From assembly GCA_951394405.1 (NCBI GenBank), contig OX596338.1, positions 3,286,001-3,350,000 of the forward strand: 64,000 nucleotides of DNA. The letters are read 5' to 3'. Origin of the DNA: Coprinellus micaceus. Lineage: Eukaryota > Basidiomycota > Agaricomycetes > Agaricales > Psathyrellaceae. Within the stretch, counting starts at the first letter, position 1. Each line of letters begins with the position of its first letter. A program made the translations under genes and the position numbers. Below the pieces are notes generated by a model that ran no database searches, was not told the origin of the DNA, and saw only the letters and a list, made by a program, of their open reading frames with translations. Below, piece after piece: positions 35,947 through 46,253 of the stretch.

Positions 35947-36722
35947 ATGCTACTCCCCCAGCTACAAACCACAGCAAGGAGCGTCATCCTGCCCCGTGTC
36001 GCTAACCTCTTTCGAGGAAATGTACAGAATTTGGGTATGTGCACCCGTGTTGGCATCCGGCAGAACGCTAGTACATGGACGGTGCAACCTGCAAGACGGC
36101 TCGCGAAGAAACCAAGCGCGGTTTCGTTCACCACCGTCTCGGTTACATCCCTTAGTCTTAGCCTTGCATTCTCAACGCAGCCCACAATCCATAACGACTG
36201 TGAGTCTGAACACAAGTCATGTCGCGAGCGTCCCGCTCACATTTGCAACATCAGCTGTACGAGGCCCTGCAACGCCAGGAGCCCCAGCACGCCCGGGTGT
36301 TGCGTGGGACGATGGTCTACCTCCCCCTCCTCAGTCGGCCCTTTCCCTCTATCAACTTGGCTTCGGAACTGTCGCTGGCTTCTGTGCAGGCGTGTTCACC
36401 AAGAAGGGTGTGAAAGCAGCGGCTTGGCTTCTCGGCGGGATCTTCGTGCTCCTTCAGGTATGTCGAAAGACCCATGATTCGTCACATTAAAGTTAATTGA
36501 TTATCGCTATAGTACCTCGCCTCCCAGTCCCTCGTACGCGTCGATTGGGGAAGGGCAGCGTCGCGATTCGAGAGCCGGTTCCATACTGTGGACGCGTCGG
36601 GGGCGAGCAAGGCACCGACGGTCGGAGCGGTGTGGAACAAGGTCATTGGATTCCTGACAGCGGATTTCCAGCCTCGAGCATCGTTTGTAGCCGGGTTTAT
36701 ACTCGGGATACGTCTTGGCTAA
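35947..36722 (+). CDS. FUN14-domain mitochondrial membrane protein
   Basis: FUN14 proteins sit in the mitochondrial outer membrane; the animal member FUNDC1 is a mitophagy receptor. The N-terminus is basic and Ser/Thr-rich (MLLPQLQTTARSVILPRVAN), which fits mitochondrial targeting. The FUN14 domain starts at LYQLGFGTVAGFCAGVFTKK, then KAAAWLLGGIFVLLQYLAS, and ends FVAGFILGIRLG, the usual C-terminus. Three exons; exon 1 ends at GAC T and joins CTGTACGAGG to read DSVRGPATPG. About 215 residues. No obvious LC3/Atg8-interacting YxxL at the N-terminus was noticed, so a mitophagy role is open. It lies inside the MARVEL-like array. Confidence 0.9.
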
Positions 36723-37237
36723 TTAGCATCGAATGCTAGAAAGGAGTATAAGATCCATGAAGATACCTAGATTTAAGGAGTATCGTGGGCCTTCTGGTGC
36801 CTTCTCTGGCCCGTTAAGCGCCCGAATAGCTGAACTCGAGGCCGCGCAGGCGGCCAACGTGTACGTCCGCACCACAAGACGTCAGGTATTTGTACTCCGG
36901 GCACTTCCAACTTCTATGCCAACCATTAGACATCGCGCATTGTCATGGCATTTGAACGTTTGAACAATGAGGCGCACTACTACAACTTCCTATTGAATAC
37001 GAAGGGGTCAATTGTTATTTTGTGTTCCCACGAATACAACACTGTGATGCCGTCTACAAACGCATGCTGATCCTCTTCATATCAATGAAGGCATTCACAA
37101 TGCCTGGCCCCCAAGCCTCTTCAGTGCTTGCCACTTGCCACTTCACTGGACGCTGTCTCCGGAAGACGCGTTTTCCTCCTTTCCCCTTCATATTCTAATT
37201 TTTATTTCCTTTTTAATTCCTTTGGGGTGCTCGAAGC
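36723..37237. other. Intergenic, 515 bp
   Basis: It lies between FUN14 and the fourth MARVEL-like gene. It has an open frame at 36733-36963 without family resemblance, and an AT/T-rich tract at 37175-37220 just before the next start. No gene is supported. Confidence 0.4.
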
Positions 37238-38792
37238 ATGTCCTCGGTCGATGGCTCTGTCACGAACGAGAAAGTCCCTACAACTCCGTATCCCCTTGTA
37301 TTTCTAAGATGCAGGACGATTGCCTTCTGTGAGTACCCTGTGGCTATCTCCAGAGTTTATACTTACGGGTATCCTAGGTGCGATCACGTTCTTCAGTTTC
37401 GCATGGGTTGTCTTGTTGAGCATCGTAGTCTTCTTGCAATGGGAGTTCATGGACAGGTCTTACCGTACGTCCTTGAGGCCCGACCCGTTGCTATCTCTGA
37501 CAGCCGCCCGCAGAATCTACCCTCATGGTTATGATTTCTGTCTATGCGATAACAGTCGTTCTTCTCCTCGTAATGTAAGTCTAGCTCCCCTGTGCTTACC
37601 TCTGGATTGGGTGTCTAACGTCCCTTCTCAATTGCCAGGCTTACACGGAGATTTCGAGCCTGGCTCGATGCCGCTCGGTTCTTCCTCCTTCTTGTGGTAC
37701 ATGTCGGCGTCTCTACGGTCTTTGCGCATTACAGTCGTCGTTTCTCGTGTCCTCAGCCAACCGTTGAAGACCGAAACGTGTGCAGGGTCCTCATTCTCTA
37801 CATCCTCATCTCTAGTTGGCTGCTCCCGCTCCTCAGTACGTTCAACCTTTCAATCGCACTTCGTACCACGCATCCTCACACGCACTACAGTTGCTATCTA
37901 TGCCGCTGCACTAGGTGTAATGGCGCTCTACCGTTGGCACCTTGCTCGCCCCTCCAACACGGGGCGCTCCTTCGACCTTGAGAAAGACTCTCTTGACCTT
38001 AAACTCGACCTCAAGCACAAGTCACAGGTATCGAGCTTCCTGATTGGGCCCCCTCCCTCTCCAACGCCTATCGCAGCACGATTCTCGACGCAACTTGATA
38101 TCCCGAATCGTTTCGCGGTCATGCCTACACCGACGACCGTGGATTTTTCAGGCTCGAGCTATTATTTGGCTTCGCCCGTGCACGCCACACATGCATCACC
38201 TGTAACTACGCCGAGGTCCATGGCGTTCCCTACCAATTCCCAGCCGTACTTGGTGCCGACACCGCCCAACGGGAGTCCGACTCAACTTCCCTATTTGATG
38301 CCTCCAAGCCCCAACGATCCTGGGCCTCAACCGTATTCGACAACCCCCGGCAACCCCCAGCCATATTCGACGCCCCCTAGTAACCCACAGTCCTACTCAG
38401 CGCCTTCCAGGAATCCGTATTTGGCAAGTCCCAGCAACCCTAGCGTTCAGTCGTACTTGGCAGCCCCTAGTCACCCACAGCCGTACTTGGTGCCTCCCGG
38501 AAACCCGTATTTGACCCCAAGCTCTAGTAATCGACAGTCGTATTCGACCCTCTCCAGCCATCCCCAACCCTTATCCCCTCCTTTGCACAATCCGTACTTG
38601 ATGCCGCCCCTTCCTCCCCACTGGAACTCTAATCCTCCTCCGACTCGTAGTCGACATTATTCTGTCACGACTCTGCACGAGAGCATCCCAGAGGAAACTT
38701 CGAGCACTAGCAGTTGGGACCCGGACTATCGGAAGCGTGCATCGGCACGGCTGTCCAAGCCTTCTCGCTCGAGCAGGCTGCCTTCCTTGTAG
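37238..38792 (+). CDS. MARVEL-like four-helix membrane protein 4, repetitive tail
   Basis: Start MSSVDGSVTNEKVPTTPYP at 37238; exon 1 ends within AFC and joins AITFFSFAWVVLLSIVVFL, helix 1. Helix 2 is MVMISVYAITVVLLLVML, helix 3 FFLLLVVHVGVSTVFAHY, a Cys-containing loop follows (FSCPQPTVEDRNVCRV), and helix 4 is spread over LILYILISSWLLPLL and a fifth hydrophobic stretch AIYAAALGVMALYRWHLAR. The cytosolic tail of about 250 residues is rich in Pro, Ser, Asn and Tyr and contains irregular repeats such as NPQPYSTPPS. It ends RSSRLPSL. About 440 residues in five exons. The MARVEL assignment is weaker than for the others because of the extra hydrophobic stretch. Confidence 0.72.
38280..38640 (+). 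repeat. Pro/Ser/Asn/Tyr repeat region in MARVEL-like tail 4
   Basis: About ten imperfect decamer-like units of the form NP-x-PYS-x-PPS or NPYL-x-PPS (for example NPQPYSTPPSN). They encode an aromatic-spaced, disordered segment that could be a low-affinity binding or condensation region. Confidence 0.6.
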
Positions 38793-39290
38793 CTAGGGAA
38801 GCTCAGTCTCGCTCTCTTTCGGGTCTCTATCGTCCTCTCCTGGATCCCATTCCATTGCATCATGATCACCATTTGGACATACGTGCATCCAACCATCTTT
38901 GGACTTTTCGCTACCGTATCCATCGAACACTGTAATTTTACGATTTTTACGACCGGCACCCATATGTATACTAGCCGCCCACTCTGGGGTCTACGTAGGC
39001 CCACATACCTGTGCAAACGAATCATCAGAAGAAACCATAGGAAATGTTGGCCAGACGGCGAGATCGCCGCCCCAGGGAAGATCAGTCGCTCCAGGGGGAG
39101 GATATACAGCCGCCAAGCCCAATTCCCTACTTAGTCCTAGTCCATCATCACAACTTGGCACCGCTCTCGACTTCGAGTGCACCCCTCCTTCCTTTCCTCT
39201 CCACCTCGCACTCTGTGAAGAGCGAAGGTCCTACGCACCACTCCTACTTGAGGGACTTCTATCGCTGGTGCGATCGCCCGAAACTGTAGA
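38793..39290. other. Intergenic, 498 bp, no gene seen
   Basis: It holds the 3' end of the MARVEL-like gene and the promoter of the IST1-TBC gene. The open frames here show no family resemblance. Confidence 0.4.
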
Positions 39291-42200
39291 ATGGCCGCTC
39301 CACTGAGATGGGAGAGCGCAACGGTCAAGGTGAGTTGGGATTCTCGCTCATATTTCCTCTCCAATACAGATTGCTCATTGAGCGCCTTTTGCCTCTTCGT
39401 ACTTCTCCCAGGCCCATTTCAGATACACGGCTCAAAGGCTAGGCCAGCTACAAGCCAAGCTTGACTCTCATGGAAACATTACGAGGAAAGACATCGCAAC
39501 TTTGCTGCAACAGGGGGACGTCGGTTTAGCTCGTGCGAAGGCACAGAAGCTCATCCAGGAAGACGTGCACGGGGATCTCCTTGGTATACTCGAGCTGGAG
39601 GTGTCAAACTTGCTGGAGCATTTCACGGAGCTCGATACACAGTGAGTCTCGTCGATATCCGAGGCTGCGCACGCTGATCTCACTGGACGGGATCAAACTA
39701 GCGCCGCGCCGACTCCTCTCTTGACTGAGGCCATCGCGAGTATCATCTACGCAGCGCCCCATGTTCACTGCAGAGGTCAGTAACTAGTCGATTCGTTTAA
39801 TGTGACGCTAAAGAAAAGATGGATAAAGAACTGGATGTCGTGCGGAGTACTCTCATCCAGCGGTTTGGCCCCGATTTCGCTCGCGCCGCTACCACCAACA
39901 ACGAAGGCCACGTCCCTGCGCGAGTCCTCCGAACTGTCAACGCCCCTCTTCCTTCCGCGACACTTCTCAATCAGTTCCTGGCGACCATCGCCCGAAGCTA
40001 CGGTGTGAACTGGAACCCCGACCCCGAGCGTCACGATATGTGCGTTTTCATCATTCGCAAAGTCCAGCCTCGAGGCGGCTCCGTTAATTAACCTAATCAA
40101 ATCCCGTAATTTTGCAGCGTCAACTTCCTCTCGGAGTTGTTGAATGGGGAGATAACGCAGGAGATTGACTTGGATAACCTGAGGAAGTACTGCGTGTATG
40201 GGTTGCCTGATGAGCCCTCTTGGGTCCGTCCGCGTATCTGGAAGTGAGATCAAAATTTGGTTATATCGGTCTTGGTATTGACAGGATGTAGGTTGTTCTT
40301 CGGGATCTTGCCCCCGAAGCACTCGGAGTGGTCGCAAGAAATTTCAAAGCAGAGGGAATGCTACTATGTACGCCCTCACGTCGTCTTGACGAGGATATTT
40401 ACTAATCTATACCTTGCAGGACCTGGTGACGAGGCTGTTGAAGCCGTATGACTCCATAGTGATGAGCCCACCGGCCGAAGCTGAAGCACTCGACGAGTCT
40501 CTGCTGAACATCTTCAAGCACATCTCTCGAATTCCTCGGCAAATGTTCTCCCACCTTGAAACGGCCCCCGAACTGTTCTCGATCTCTCCACTTTCCCCAG
40601 ACGCCGACGAGGAGGTCAAGATCGATCATGCTTTCGCGCTAGACGAGCGACTCAAGGTGTTGCGGGAGAACGACGACGATGCCGAATCCGAATCCTCTGC
40701 TCCGACAATCAAGATCTCCGTGGAGAATGAGCCGACACCTGGGATTAAAATTTCAGATCATGACGACGAGGACAGTGAGAGTGGGGAGAGCTCAGAGCCT
40801 CAAACCATTCTGGAATCCAAGGCTTACAGCTTTGGAAGCGCCCACCCCCTGCACTGCTCAGCGATCCTGCGTTTGCTCTTCATCCATGCTTCCATCAACC
40901 CCGGGAAGTTGTCACCACACATCCCAGCCCTTCTTGTACCGCTTTATACCGCACTTTTGCAAGAGGTTGAGCCCGAGGACCTTGCCCATGCGGAAGCGGA
41001 CACCTTCTGGCTGTTCGAAGCAATCGTGTCCGAGATATCTGAACTTGATGAAGAAGAGGGGGGCCAGAAGTGGATGACTTCTTTCGACAGCGTTGTTGCT
41101 TGGGCTGATCCAGAACTACACACTGACTTGGTAAGTGAAATAGTCCTTTACTGGCGTCAATGCAGCGCCTCATTCAACTTCAGCAAGCGAAGGGACTTCA
41201 GCCCGCGTTACCTCACTACTCATAGTACGTCTCCACAGAGTTATCGTCATCCGCAACTGTATTGATGATTTGATAGCCGCTGGCTTGCCACACTCTTGAC
41301 ATATACCCTTCCTGTGCCCGCAATCTTCATCGTCTGGGACGCCATCTTCTCTCGACTCCCCCGGGACAAGGATGCCAATTTCAAGCTCGACTTCTTGGTC
41401 GATGTCACAACTGCAATGCTGATTGCACTCCGCAAGCAGCTACTTGGGTCAGTCCCTTATAAACTTCATATTCGACTCTGTACTAAAACCAATTCAGCTT
41501 GGGTCAAGTCACCAGTGGAAGCCTGTGGAACGACGAAGGTCTTGCACCCGAATTGGCTTCACGCGAGTTGACAGCCGAAGGAGACGCCTTCTTGGAGGGC
41601 ATTTCCATGCTACAAGCGTACCCCCTCAATTCTGTCGAGGATGCAGAGCGTATTCTCCAAATCGCCAACGATCTCATTAAGCGTAGAGAAGCGGAGAAGC
41701 GTGCCGCACAGACTGCCCAAGCTCCGGGCTTTGGTGCCAGGCTGAGAACGACGATGTGGAAGGGCTTCACCAACCAGATCGACTTTAAAGACGACTCGTC
41801 GGATAGTGGGTCCGATCGCGAGAAGAAGGAGGATGGAAATGAGACTGAAAGGCCACCCCAAGGGCTTGGATTTGGCCTCCCGTCCGTGCTTAGCGGCCTC
41901 CGCGGTACAGCACCACCTCCGGTCCCGCCTAAAGACGGCTCCAAGTCTGATCCGTCTGCTCAACCTTCTGGCCCATCTACAGCCGCTGCCGGTCTCTGGA
42001 ACTATGCTGAGAAGCTCAAGGACTCAGATGCGGTCGCCAACTTGGCGAAGATGGGCACGAACTGGCGCGCAAGAGCCGTGACAGTCACTGGGCAGTGGGG
42101 TCGAGGCACTCAGCCTACCAGCGCTCCAGTGGTAAACAATGGTCAGTCCAATTCACCATCTGCGCGTTTGAGCAGGGGTCCCGATCACGTATCATCATTT

Positions 42201-43544
42201 GGAAATGGAGATAGGCGAGATACGTTCGTGAACGAAGAGCCCACCGACCTTACTTCACCACGGCACTTCTACACCTCGCCCACCATTCAACAGCAAGATA
42301 CCGGTTACCACAGCTCCAGTTCGACTTCAACGACTTCCTCCTCCCTGACCCCATCACCATCTAGCCCCGGAGAACCTCAGAATAACAATGAATCCTTAGT
42401 GAATAAGACCAAGAATCTACTATCTATGGCGTCGAAGTCCGCTACCCCGGCCTCCACCAAACGTTCCCCTCGGCCGCTCCTCCTCAATTCTTCATCCCCG
42501 ATTACGTCTCCCCCTGCTCATGCGAGGGTGCCAAGTATCAACGAAGCGATGCGAAAACCCGACGCTTCAGAATGGTCAGAGGTCATGAAGATGAAGAGGC
42601 AGGCGATGGGAGCGAACCGCCAATCCATTTCGTCTGTCTCTTCCCTCTCCCCGTCGGAAGCGATTAAGTCCGGTCGGTCCCTCGACTGGGACTCTGATAC
42701 TGCCAGTCGGAAAGTACTCTTGAACCGCCGGTCGGTGTCCCCCATGGCCCCTGCGTTCCGTATCGGCACCCAACCGCAATCGCGTGCATCTATCTCCTCT
42801 GACCCCTCCTTCACCCCCACAAGAAGCCCCTTGCACAGTCCTCCTAGCTCCGCTCCTGCCGTTGGAGTGCGATCTCGGTTGGAGCCTCATGTATACTCCC
42901 CTACCCCCCGAGCACCTACGGAATCGTTACTGGCCGATTCCCTGAAACGTGTGGACCTCGAGCCAGTAACTGAAGCACCCAACCCTCCCAAACAATTCAT
43001 CGCCTCGAAGCCCGAAGACGTGTTGACAGAAGATACGTCCGATTCGTCAGCTCAGCCCAATGTAGTCGCGCGGCAAGCTCGCGTGCGATCCAAGAAATAC
43101 CCTCAGAGGCCGGCTAACCTTCAAATTCGCGACACCTACCCCAAGGGACGGACGTCTCTTGAACAAAAGACGCCCAGCCCATCGAATAATCTGACGGTCG
43201 ATTGGCCTGGTGCCGGTGGTTCCGGTGAGGATGACCTCGCGGTTACTCCCCGGGCAAGTCACTTCCACGATGGGATGAGCGAGTCGACGCCTCAGCGCTC
43301 AGTGTCTCCGAGACTGCGTAGGTCAAGCAACGCGAGGAAGTCCTCTGCGGACGGGCAGCAGGATGCCCCTGCGAGGAAGACGTCGTCGTCGAGTAATCGC
43401 TCAAGGAAGGTCTCGACGGGCAGTAGAGAGGTGAAGCGGACTCGTCGAGAAAGTGCCGCGGATGAGGGCGATGATGAGGGATATGATGACTTGCTGAGTG
43501 CGTACGAGAGTGAGGACGATCCGAGGCCGGTTAGTTCAAAATAA
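39291..43544 (+). CDS. IST1-TBC fusion protein with degenerate Rab-GAP site
   Basis: Ten exons (39291-39329, 39412-39641, 39702-39775, 39814-40039, 40118-40243, 40292-40367, 40420-41130, 41184-41224, 41277-41447, 41498-43544) sum to exactly 1,247 codons. Residues 1-190 are an IST1 domain: MAAPLRWESATVK, YTAQRLGQLQAKLDSHGN, KDIATLLQQGDVGLARAKAQ. IST1 binds Vps4 and ESCRT-III. Residues 195-640 are a TBC domain closest to TBC1D13: HAEADTFWLFEAIVSEI, YRWLATLLTYTLPVPAIFIV, LQAYPLNSVEDAERILQIAN. The YxQ glutamine finger is replaced (NPGKLSPHIPALLVPLY at 40897-40947), and the arginine-finger motif IxxDxxR reads IFKHISR (40510 on). The last 600 residues are Ser/Pro-rich and disordered. No stop or start separates the halves. 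Confidence 0.9.
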
Positions 43545-43662
43545 TTATGGTGGACTTCAACGCCCGCTGCTCTTGCATATTTCTTGACGGACCATCTAGC
43601 TATAATGATCTTGCAATGCATATACAACCTGTCTTGTCTCTTCTGCTTAATATTGACGTGCG

Positions 43663-44414
43663 TCAGTGAAATCCATTGTCCATTGCAGGGGCGTGTGGGA
43701 GGTACGACTGAATTTCTGAGTACACCTCCTTGAGGATGGGAAAGTGTGGCAAGAGATTCTGCGGATAGGGAGGTTGGATCGAGGGTATTTTCCTGTCTCG
43801 ACATTTGGCAAACTCACTGGAAATGCGACCTTGAGAGCTGTCTCCCCGTTTCCTGCCTTGGTCAAAGCCACGATGTAGTACCGGACATTCCATCCATAGA
43901 GTGCCTCGTTGATCACAACGTCGTCGAGATTGGCGAATGGAATGAAGGTTCGACTTGAAGACAACACAAGGCTATTGAAGCCTCTGTGCGTTTCGAGTTG
44001 TATTCCGTGCGGAGGAAAGACGACCACGCATTCTAGCACGGGTGCTCAGCTATATGGCGGATTACGACAGGTCGGAGGGTGCGCACCGTGTAGAACTCCC
44101 AGGAGAACATGCTGTACGATGAGCCAGAGCCCAATAGCGAGGCCAGTGTACCGAACTGTCCCCTGTAAACCAAGGGTTTAACAAAGCCTTCGAGCAACTC
44201 CAGAGGGATTCCAACGCACCGTGAACCTCTGAACCCACCAGGCCAACACCAACACCGACAACGCGAGCTTGATCTCAGAACGAGGACGAACTAGCTTCCC
44301 AGAGCCATCTGACGCGAGCTTCCAGTTTTCTACCTTGAATTCATGGAATGTAGGTGTTTTGAGGGCGGTGAATTGAGGGTGTGTGTCGCGTAGCGGTTGG
44401 GTACGTTCAAACAT
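43663..44414 (-). CDS. GPI15: PIG-H/Gpi15, subunit of GPI-GlcNAc transferase
   Basis: It is part of the ER complex that starts GPI-anchor synthesis by adding GlcNAc to phosphatidylinositol. The start MFERTQPLRDTHPQF at 44414 is followed by a hydrophobic hairpin (IKLALSVLVLAWWVQRFT and the next exon). The PIG-H domain is clear: LECVVVFPPHGIQLETHRGF, then SRTFIPFANLDDVVINEALY, ending with LPHFPILKEVYSEIQSYLP. The last intron (43755-43813 region) joins KVAFP to NLLPHFP. It ends AMDNGFH, about 195 residues, normal for the family. Symbol by orthology with yeast Gpi15; subunit partners are not in this window. Confidence 0.92.
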
Positions 44415-44602
44415 CCACAGTGAGCATGCGGACGATGGAGGTGGGAGAAGAAAGGGGCCTAAGCCACAGCGATCAAATTAGGAAGTGGGGTCACGGTAAC
44501 GGCGACTTAATTCAGCTCTCTCGCTCATACACCCATGCAGGCGGTCTTGGGGACGAGGTATATTTACGAAATCTACTTTCTAACTATTGTTCAGTGTAGT
44601 GC

Positions 44603-45489
44603 TTACTGTGAACGCGAATGGAAGCTATTCAATACCCTAAAGGAAACCGCACCAAGGACACCAGCACCGGCATAAATGAGCACCCTGACCCCAGGAGGAC
44701 TAATGGTCAAGAACGGGTATGGGACTAGGTAATCCACGCGTCAACGTCGCCCAGAAGAACACAGGAACTGTCACTCACAATTCCCATCGTTCTTCGTCGC
44801 ACAAAACTCCACCCAGGAGCTGTAGAGCAGTGCATACGCCACCATGATCGTCGGTACCGCGGTCCTGACCTCCTGCTCAGTGTACTTGGACTCGAATGCG
44901 AAGAAGTCTGTGGCGAGAGCGATAGCGGGGGCTGCGTGGAGAGCGAGGTCGATGGAGAGGGGGAGGTAGAAGGGAGCGGGGGCTTCGGAGGAGGACGAGG
45001 GGGCTCCGGGTTGTTGGATGCTGGCGACGATGAGGTGGGGGAAGAAGATGAGGAGGGTCCAGTATATTGAAGAGATTACGACTGAAAGCTGGGTCGAGGT
45101 GAGGTGAGAAGGTGAACCCAAGTAAGAAAGGACGTACGGGCATGGCCGTGACGAAGAGGTATCTTCTCAACGAGTGCAGGACTGCATGTGGTCAATCAAG
45201 GCTCCCCTCATCTGCAACTGGGACTCACAATTCAGGAAAGAGAAAACATCCAAAAATACGCCTAGGAGCATGGTTGCTACTGCGATCCAGAGCCTACAAC
45301 TTGTGAGTTGGTACTCTCTGTTCATATGCGTTGAAGTCTAACCCACCCTTGTATCGTCAGATATTGCGAATGCCCTCCATATTGACCTTGGATGAATTGA
45401 TCTAGCTGGAGGTTCCCTATCCTCACGAACCCGGATACCATGATGGCCGCTGCTGCCAACCTGAAGCTGGATTTGAGTATCGACGACAT
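44603..45489 (-). CDS. AIG1/FAR-17a family membrane hydrolase
   Basis: Members of this family (AIG1, ADTRP) are multi-pass membrane threonine hydrolases of fatty acid esters of hydroxy fatty acids. The start MSSILKSSFRLAAAAIMVSG at 45489 is followed by about six helices: LWIAVATMLLGVFLDVFSFL, LSVVISSIYWTLLIFFPHLI, TIMVAYALLYSSWVEF and others. The proposed catalytic Thr lies in SQYLTIQG and the His in DLALHAAPAIALATDFFAF, both in the family position. The last exon, joined as NFPYPFLTISPPGVRVLIYA, ends SFHSRSQ at 44603. About 230 residues. Substrate in fungi is not known. Confidence 0.88.
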
Positions 45490-46253
45490 GGTGGTTTGGA
45501 GGGAACTGTGGACGAGGTACTCGGTGGAAAACCCTCTGTGAACATGATTGCACGGCGGCCGACGCATGATTGGTGCTAATACTGTTGGCGTCATGCTAGT
45601 GCTCAATCCTCGCCAATCTTCCGTGTATCCGCGGGGCTGCAGTCTGCGACCTGGAGTTACTGCTCAGAAGGGGGTCCTTTGGCGCCCAAATAGACGCTGG
45701 GTTAGAATATGAAAGCACGCTCGCTCGTGGCAAACTCGCGCACGACGCGTGCCTGATCCGCGACGGGCGTCTAATCGGGCTGGCTTCCGTGGCCATCGAC
45801 AGGGGAGAGCTGAAATGGGGCGACCGCAGTAAGTATATCGTTGTTGTTGAACGAGGTAGATGTAATGGACTGTGGACCTCAGGCCCGCATAGGCTTGTCG
45901 AGTGAGCCTCGTCGAGCCGTACCCAGCCTGGTCGCGGTCTTGGCCCTGGAAGCACGGGTAACCCTTTGACTGCGAAATTGCTCAACCTCTCGTATGACTT
46001 TCACATATTCTTTGACTCTGATTCGTCAAAGAACAGTCTAGTGCAAGTTGTAGTCATTCTTCCCTTCAATTCAAATCCAAGTGTGTGTGTAGTGTCTTGT
46101 GATTCTGTGAAGTCTTCAGCCGAATGGGTCAGTGACGTGTCGAAAATGGAACTGCAAATTGGTCCAAACACCGGCTACGCGGGACCTCCTAGCATTGCAA
46201 ACTCTTGAGCAGAGAACCGACTGGCCTCCACTGCAACGCTCGCAAGGCCGTCG
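45490..46253. promoter_or_regulatory. Divergent intergenic region, AIG1-like / SEC16, 764 bp
   Basis: The two genes point away from each other. The minus-strand frame 45596-45985 has no family match and crosses the likely promoter. A TTTGACT..CATATTC AT-rich part lies at 45990-46100, 150-260 bp before SEC16. No TATA box is clear. Confidence 0.4.

Noticed and set aside
36733..36963. 76-codon plus-strand frame after FUN14
   Set aside because: No recognisable motif; begins 10 bp after the FUN14 stop, so most likely 3' UTR.
39814..43544. TBC gene separate from an upstream IST1 gene
   Set aside because: No ATG in frame precedes the TBC start region, no stop ends the IST1 frame, and all splice phases match to give exactly 1,247 codons.
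45596..45985. 129-codon minus-strand frame between AIG1-like and SEC16
   Set aside because: No family match; lies in the divergent promoter region.
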